Notes under the pieces: generated by a model
The model's input: the letters and a program-made list of their open reading frames with translations, nothing else
Told to the model about the DNA's origin: nothing
Databases searched by the model: none
Origin: Cunninghamia lanceolata
Lineage: Eukaryota > Streptophyta > Pinopsida > Cupressales > Cupressaceae
NCBI GenBank assembly: GCA_027924645.1
Contig: BSBN01000297.1
Coordinates: forward strand, 2,046,001-2,110,000
Direction: 5' to 3'
DNA: 64,000 nucleotides
Made by a program: the position numbers and the translations under genes
Shown here: positions 58,801 to 64,000 of the stretch, piece by piece
How positions within the stretch are numbered: the stretch's first letter is position 1
Layout: each line of letters opens with the position of its first letter

Positions 58801-59217
58801 ATATATTATGTTCAAAATTGCTTCAATACTTATTAATTGTTTTCACAAAACTATTTCAAATTACCTTCAATGACTATTAATTTTTTCAATATATTACATT
58901 CAAATTTGCATCAATGACTATTAAATATTTTAAGACTTTCTAAGTATAGTTACGTGAATATCTACATATGTGTAGTTATGCGTTTACTTTGCATACTTCT
59001 CTCTACTTTAATATACATCACACAATTTTTTGTTAATTTACCATCCTCAAATTTTCTTAATTGTGAAAAAAAATAATACTTCCATTACAAATGTTCTTAG
59101 TTAGTTATGATGACATATATTTGGTTAACATTTAGTAGCATATATGTGGTTTTCTGAAATGTGTGACAATATATATTATTTCATATAATAAAAATAATTA
59201 AACTAATATTTATTTTC
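58801..59217. other. AT-rich spacer after the helicase
   Basis: No coding. It could hold an intron or the Helitron 3' region. A short inverted sequence (CTACATATGTGTAG, 58962-58975) is present but no CTRR terminus is convincing. Confidence 0.4.
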
Positions 59218-59885
59218 ATGCAGATGAACAAGATGTCACATAATGCAGATACATGGGTGTCAGCTTATCATTGGTATCTTCCATGGAATGTCCTCCTTCG
59301 TATAGAGGAATTGAGTGTCAGTTATTGGTTGAGAGATAAAATGGTTAACATAATTAAGCTAAATGAACCAAGTATCAGTAAAACCAATTTTGGAAATTAT
59401 GCTGAATCGTTTAACTTCCTTTATGAATCCAAGGTCACAATGAGCTTGGATGTTAAATTTAATAATCTACAAATAGAGATTGGAGACTTTTGTGACTGGT
59501 GACCAATTGGTCTATACCACGAACTTCGAGATCTTTACCTTTTTGGATGTATTTGGATGGTAACTATTATGCCAACAATGATCATCAACAAGCAAAATCT
59601 TTCTAATTAGCTTAGTATGAAATTCATGAGATTCCGTAAAGGACAATCACGATTTAATTATCACGTGGGCCTAGTTGAGGAATGGTTGCTTACTGTTTTA
59701 AAATTCAAATACTCTATCAGATTCCAGGTGCATCAAGTCATTTCATCATTCAGGTTGTTACATGCACACTATGGTATACCTACCTTGTATGTCGTGAAGT
59801 CTAACATGACTATCAAAGTTCGACAAAATCCTTATGAAACTCATAATGAACAATTGTTACCATTGCATAAATGGCTCACTAGATG
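59218..59885 (+). pseudogene. Broken ORF of unknown function downstream of the Helitron helicase
   Basis: A frame starts right after an acceptor-like TTTTCATGCAG, with ATGAACAAGATG, and reads for 94 codons (WYLPWNVLLRIEELSVSYWL, YAESFNFLYESKVTMSLDVK). After a TGA and a frame change, coding character resumes at 59617-59886 (RKGQSRFNYHVGLVEEWLLT, LLHAHYGIPTLYVVK). I recognise no family. Position and strand suggest an accessory or captured exon of the Helitron, but with no 3' terminus located it may be an independent relic. Confidence 0.35.
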
Positions 59886-60059
59886 AAAGTGTTTACAAAC
59901 TATTTTGTAAATGCACCAAATATATATGTAATATTTTTGGACAAATGTTTAAAGACTATTTAAACATTGTATCCAGTGCTAATTTCAATTTCAAAATATT
60001 ATTTATAAATATTCTTCTAACTGTACTAATGCGTATGATACCATTTTTTAAATTTTAAT

Positions 60060-60190
60060 TATCACACAATCATGTCATTAAATTTAAAAATTAAATATGT
60101 TATGAAACCTAAAAATAATTTTTCTTTTTATTATCACACAATCATGTCATTAATTTTAGGAATTAGATATGTTATGCAACTTTAAAATAA
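60060..60190. repeat. Tandem duplication of about 75 bp
   Basis: TATCACACAATCATGTCATT occurs at about 60060 and again at about 60139, with matching downstream sequence. Confidence 0.85.
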
Positions 60191-60230
60191 TTATTCTAAT
60201 TTAAATTATTTATTGTGATTAAAAATATGA

Positions 60231-60490
60231 AATAATTATTCTATTTTAAATTAATTATTTTGATTTTAAATATGAAACTATTTGCGCATAAAATAATAAA
60301 CATTTATAATAAAATAATAATAATATAAATACATTATTATAATGTTTACTAATATTATACTACATAATTATGATTTAAAATTATTAAAGTATACAATAAT
60401 TACAATTATAGTTTAAAATAAATTGATTAAAAGGCACATCGAGATGAATACTTCTCGGTGTACTTTAGATATATTTTTTAAATATAGCTA
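60231..60490 (-). repeat. Dispersed 260-bp repeat, copy B (inverted)
   Basis: Inverted match of 8954-9213, 51 kb apart. It directly abuts the 197-bp repeat at 60497-60693. Confidence 0.9.
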
Positions 60491-60496
60491 TACTAG

Positions 60497-60693
60497 TAGC
60501 CATTTAAATATTAATTTATTTCATTGTGAAATATTCATATTAATATAATATTTAGTCTTATGAAAATGATTTAATTTTTATTCATTATATATATTAATAA
60601 TATAATTTATATTAAATTAATGATTATATAAATTTATAATGTATTGTTATATTTGTACTAGTAATCTAACTTGCTAACTTAACATAAAAATTG
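60497..60693 (+). repeat. Dispersed 197-bp repeat
   Basis: Direct copy of 50408-50604 with a handful of differences, ending TTAACATAAAAATTG. Confidence 0.9.
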
Positions 60694-60755
60694 AAAGAAA
60701 ACAATCCAAAAATGAAGGAGTGGGTTGGATAAACAAGATGAAGGAGTTCGGTATT

Positions 60756-62105
60756 TTTTAAGCTATGTTTAAAAGTAAGAACAAAGCGGGTTTAAGCTAT
60801 GTTTAAGAGTAAGAACAATGTTGGGAATTAAGGTGTCTCAAATTTGTAAATTCCTTGCATTTATTATTGTAATGTAATTTATTTACTTAGCCTATGTTGT
60901 AATTTTGTTGCACATCCTGTTTTGTCATCTAGTGTGAAGTGGCACGATGAGCTGTGACTCCATTTGTAAGGTGACTAGGATGGTCAACTCACTCCATGTG
61001 GAGATAGGCGTCCCTTTTGTGTGGTAGAGGTTTTCTGCCATGTGTCGGCATCTTGACTAGTGTGTAAGTGAATCTTGACCGAAACGGTTATGACAGATTC
61101 CTATGACAGAATCTATGACATGTAAGAGTCAGAAATAGAAGGTTTTATGACATGTGAAGACATGTGTCACAAGGCATCTTGGTAGAAGGCATCTTTGGGC
61201 GCCCCAAGGAGGGTTTTGTCATGTTGTAAGAGAATATGTTATTTATAGTCTGTTTATGATAGATTCTCTTACAGCTGTAAGTTATGACATCTATGACAGA
61301 TTCTATGACAACCGGTTGGTGCATAAGAGCATTTGTCATTGCCCAAATTGGAAATAGGCGACCATATTGGGATGGGGTGATATGACAAGTGTCATGACCA
61401 TGTTGTAGTGTTGGACAAGTGTCCCTAGGCGTGGGTTTTGGGCCATGAGGCCAAGTTGGACACCCATTCCAAGAAATGTTCAGTTTTGCCTTGAAAACTT
61501 CAATATAAGCAAGTGCTTGGAGAGGAGAAACAAGAGGTGATTAACAGGTGTTGTTATGCTGCTAGTTTGCCTCCAGATACAAGTGTCGAAGACTCCTGAG
61601 AGCATGCATTGCAAGTGTATTGTAAACTATTACAGTTTTTGATAATACATTGTGTAGGTTTTGGAGTGTGGGGTTTTTTACTCGATAAGGGTTTTCCCCA
61701 CGTATATCTTGTGTCTCTTCTTCTTCTTCTTCTTCTATCTTACATTCTTATGTTGTTTGCTGCTGCAATATCTCTGTTGTTGTATTAAACATTCTGTAAT
61801 TGTAAAGGTTAAAATGAATTTGCACTCTCCTCCCCTCATTAGATTAGTGTAGGAAGCAATTTCTGTATGCCTAGCTTCCTTTCAAACAAAACGGTTTAAA
61901 GTTAGTTCTTTTTTAAATTACGGGATTATTTAAAACAAATTGTTATGAATAGAGAGTTAAGAATTCAAGAGTAGAAGTATGGTAAGCTATGTTTAAGAGT
62001 AAGAACAAAATGTTTTAAAGTTAGTTCTTTTTGAAATTACGTGATTATTTAAAACAAATTGTTTTGAACAGAGAGTTAAGAATTCAAGAGTAGAAGTACG
62101 GTAGA
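60756..62105. repeat. Tandem duplication interrupted by the solo LTR
   Basis: The unit AAGCTATGTTTAAGAGTAAG ... GAGAGTTAAGAATTCAAGAG occurs twice: 60793-60818 plus 61890-61979, and 61983-62100. A partial third start lies at about 60758. The first unit carries the LTR. Confidence 0.85.
60819..61884 (+). mobile_element. Solo LTR, copia-like
   Basis: 1066 bp starting TGTTGGGAATTAAGG and ending CCTTTCA, flanked by AACAA (60814-60818 and 61885-61889). Removing it rejoins AAGAACAA to AACGGTTTAAAG, matching the uninterrupted paralogous unit at 61985-62020. Inside are a TATA-like AATATAAG (about 61502) and, downstream, a GGGTTTTCCCCACGTATATC segment followed by a CTT run, typical of copia LTRs near the U5 region. 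A TATGACAGATTC motif recurs several times (61090-61310). No internal region or partner LTR is present. Confidence 0.8.
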
Positions 62106-63392
62106 TTTTGTGAGCTCTTTATGCTTGTTTACTGATACTATTAAACTTTTATGTTTAGTGGTACTATTTAACTTCTTGTTTAATTATTGACATGTTTTAC
62201 AAATTGATGATTGTTTAATTTGTTTATTCAGTGACTAAAGTAAATAATATTTATTTGTGGCTTTGTTTTGCCATGGGTTGAATCTCACATGAAAAGAAAA
62301 GAAAGAAGATATCTCATTGAAAATTAAATCATGTTTTAGAGGAGAAAAAAATTTAGAATGAAGATAGATGAATAACAAGTAAAACATTCATTCAAGATTT
62401 AATGGCATAAATATTCAATATTGTTCAAGATTTAAAGTTTTCATTAAAAAATAAATTTCTAGTATGATAATTTAAGCATGCATGCACTTCAGTGAAAAAA
62501 AACTCCCCTATGTTGAAGTTAGTATACTGGAATGCATAAAAGTATGGGGCATATCATCATTTTAAAATTCATATTGGTTTTCTTAGTTTTAGTGTTGATT
62601 AATTTTTCTACTTTATAGACCCTAAGATATTATGGGTTTGATAAATTTCACCTAGTCGAATGTATATTTCCATCACTATAATATATTAATATTTAATTTT
62701 TATAAACAAATATATATGAATATTTAATTTTACTATGTTATAATAAATTTTATTATAAAAATAGTATTAATTGTATTATTTTATTGATATTTAAATATAT
62801 TTTATTTATTCAATGACTAAAGTAAATAATATTTATTTGTGGCTTTGTTTTGTAGAGGACGAATCTCACAAGAAAATAAAAGAATCACTGAAAAATAAAC
62901 ACTTGCTACTAGTGAGATATGTTTTAAAGAGGAAAAAATTTAGAACGAAGATAGATGAATAAACAAGCTCTAACTCTTATAGGGCATACATTACTGTGTT
63001 CCTTTTCCAACATTGGGTGATAGACTTCATAGTATACTTATTTCACTTTTTTGTCGCATATTCTTTCATGACATAAATATTCCATAGGGTTCAAGATATA
63101 AAGATTTCATGGCATAAATATTCAAACCCATAATGTCTGTGGGTCTTTGAAGTATAAATATTTCCATCACTATAATATATTAATATTTAATTTTTATAAA
63201 CACACACATATATATGATTATTTAATTTTCCTTCATTATAATTATAAATATCTATAAAATATTATAACTAATACACTTTAATAATAGATATAATGTGGAT
63301 TTTTTTCCCAAGTAAAAGTTTGGATGCAGCCATATATATAACAAATATTGTAATAAATCAAACATCAAACTGTAGATAGAGCAATATGAAAG
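62106..63392. repeat. AT-rich DNA with repeated blocks
   Basis: A block with ACTAAAGTAAATAATATTTA and TGTGGCTTTGTTTTG occurs at about 62234 and 62816. CCATCACTATAATATATTAA occurs at about 62671 and 63162. No gene recognised. Confidence 0.75.
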
Positions 63393-63638
63393 ATGGAAAT
63401 ATTTTTCATGAGAGATGAACCCAAAAAAGATTATAAAGAATTGTCACGCAACACTGTGGATATTTGTGATACGCTACTATTTTCACTTGAAGTTTTGGGT
63501 GCTCATTTGTATAATAGAGATTTAAGACATTGGAATCAAGCCATTCAAACACTAGAATATTCAAGTTACCATGGCAAGTATGCCATTCTTAGACTTTGTT
63601 ATGATGGCCTCAAATCTGAGCATTTGCTTAAAAGCTAA
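63393..63638 (+). pseudogene. NB-ARC (NLR resistance protein) fragment
   Basis: An 81-codon frame reads DYKELSRNTVDICDTLLFSL, EVLGAHLYNRDLRHWNQAIQ and ILRLCYDGLKSEH. This is the ARC part of a plant NB-ARC domain: the GLPL motif region, then the winged-helix start (LRLCYDGL). The canonical GLPL core is degraded to TLLF. Upstream P-loop and kinase-2 motifs and downstream LRRs are absent from this frame. It is an isolated exon piece of an intracellular immune receptor gene, most likely a relic; the true gene could extend past the right edge, but the frame stops at 63638. Confidence 0.65.
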
Positions 63639-64000
63639 GCTCAATGGCAACTAGTGTAGGAGGCACTTAACATAAGGACAACAAATAACGTGGTATATTA
63701 TCCATTATTAATTAATGGTATACATATCTTAAATACATCCATCTAAAAAATGTCCATGTCATGTTTCATGCTTTGAATACTTTTCTAGAACAACACATGC
63801 TAGAATGAGGAACAATACAGGAACAATACATTCTACAATGCATTGGCATTGTTAGTGTCATTGTAATTAGTCTTTCCAAAATCTTGTATTGGACTAGTTA
63901 ATTTAGCTAATTGGAATGCAATTTGAGTTAATTTAGCTACTTGGAATTTAATTTGAGTCTTTGCGAGATCTTGTATTCAACTAGTTAATTTAGCTAATTG
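63639..64000. repeat. Right edge, short tandem repeat
   Basis: From about 63880, CTAGTTAATTTAGCTAATTG and related strings repeat with a period of about 50-100 bp, and the array is cut by the window edge. Before it I see nothing recognisable. Confidence 0.6.

Overview
The window reads as intergenic, repeat-dominated DNA from a land-plant nuclear genome. The reasons are AT-rich sequence with almost no intact genes, plant-type L1 LINEs (DUF4283/zinc-knuckle ORF1; endonuclease, reverse transcriptase, zf-RVT and RNase H in ORF2), a Helitron RepHel, LTR elements with TG...CA ends, CCCTAAA-type telomere-like DNA, a plant-specific B3-domain gene relic and an NB-ARC resistance-gene relic. The lineage cannot be fixed from sequence alone; a large-genome gymnosperm, fern or bryophyte would all fit.

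Layout. 0-9 kb: a GC-rich island with a near-perfect 39-bp hairpin; TA and ATGTAT microsatellites; a solo LTR (2805-5066, TSD TGTAT) carrying a striking array of G-box (CACGTG) sites upstream of a TATA box; a tandem duplication; a decayed minus-strand LINE ORF1. 9-11 kb: a hexameric CCCTAA-like telomeric array and AT-rich tandem repeats. 11-20 kb: non-coding, including a 4.6-kb LTR-like element (15480-20123, TSD TAAAG). 21.6-22.4 kb: a three-exon minus-strand B3 gene with a lost splice acceptor and a stop. 23.0-26.6 kb: a 3.6-kb heptameric CCCTAAA/CCCTCAA array with higher-order structure. 27.4-33.5 kb: a full-length LINE (TSD, poly-A) with intact ORF1 and an ORF2 broken by scattered TAG codons.

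35.4-49.3 kb: a second LINE on the minus strand with a 16-bp TSD, split by a 7.5-kb gag-only LTR retrotransposon (36355-43819, TSD CCTCG, 2.5-kb LTRs). Conceptual excision restores ORF2 continuity. This LINE carries an extra, unrecognised coding segment (called ORF3 here) between RNase H and the poly-A tail. A tRNA-derived SINE lies just outside its 5' end. 53-59 kb: a decayed Helitron RepHel followed by an unidentified broken ORF. 60-64 kb: dispersed repeats, a copia-like solo LTR (60819-61884, TSD AACAA) and an NB-ARC fragment.

There is no operon-like cooperation between genes; the logic is nested insertion and decay. The features most worth following up are the LINE ORF3, the ATGA stop/start coupling of ORF1 and ORF2 in two different LINE families, the gag-only element with its acidic downstream frame, and the G-box array inside a retrotransposon promoter. 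All boundaries come from reading the sequence by eye; no database search was possible.
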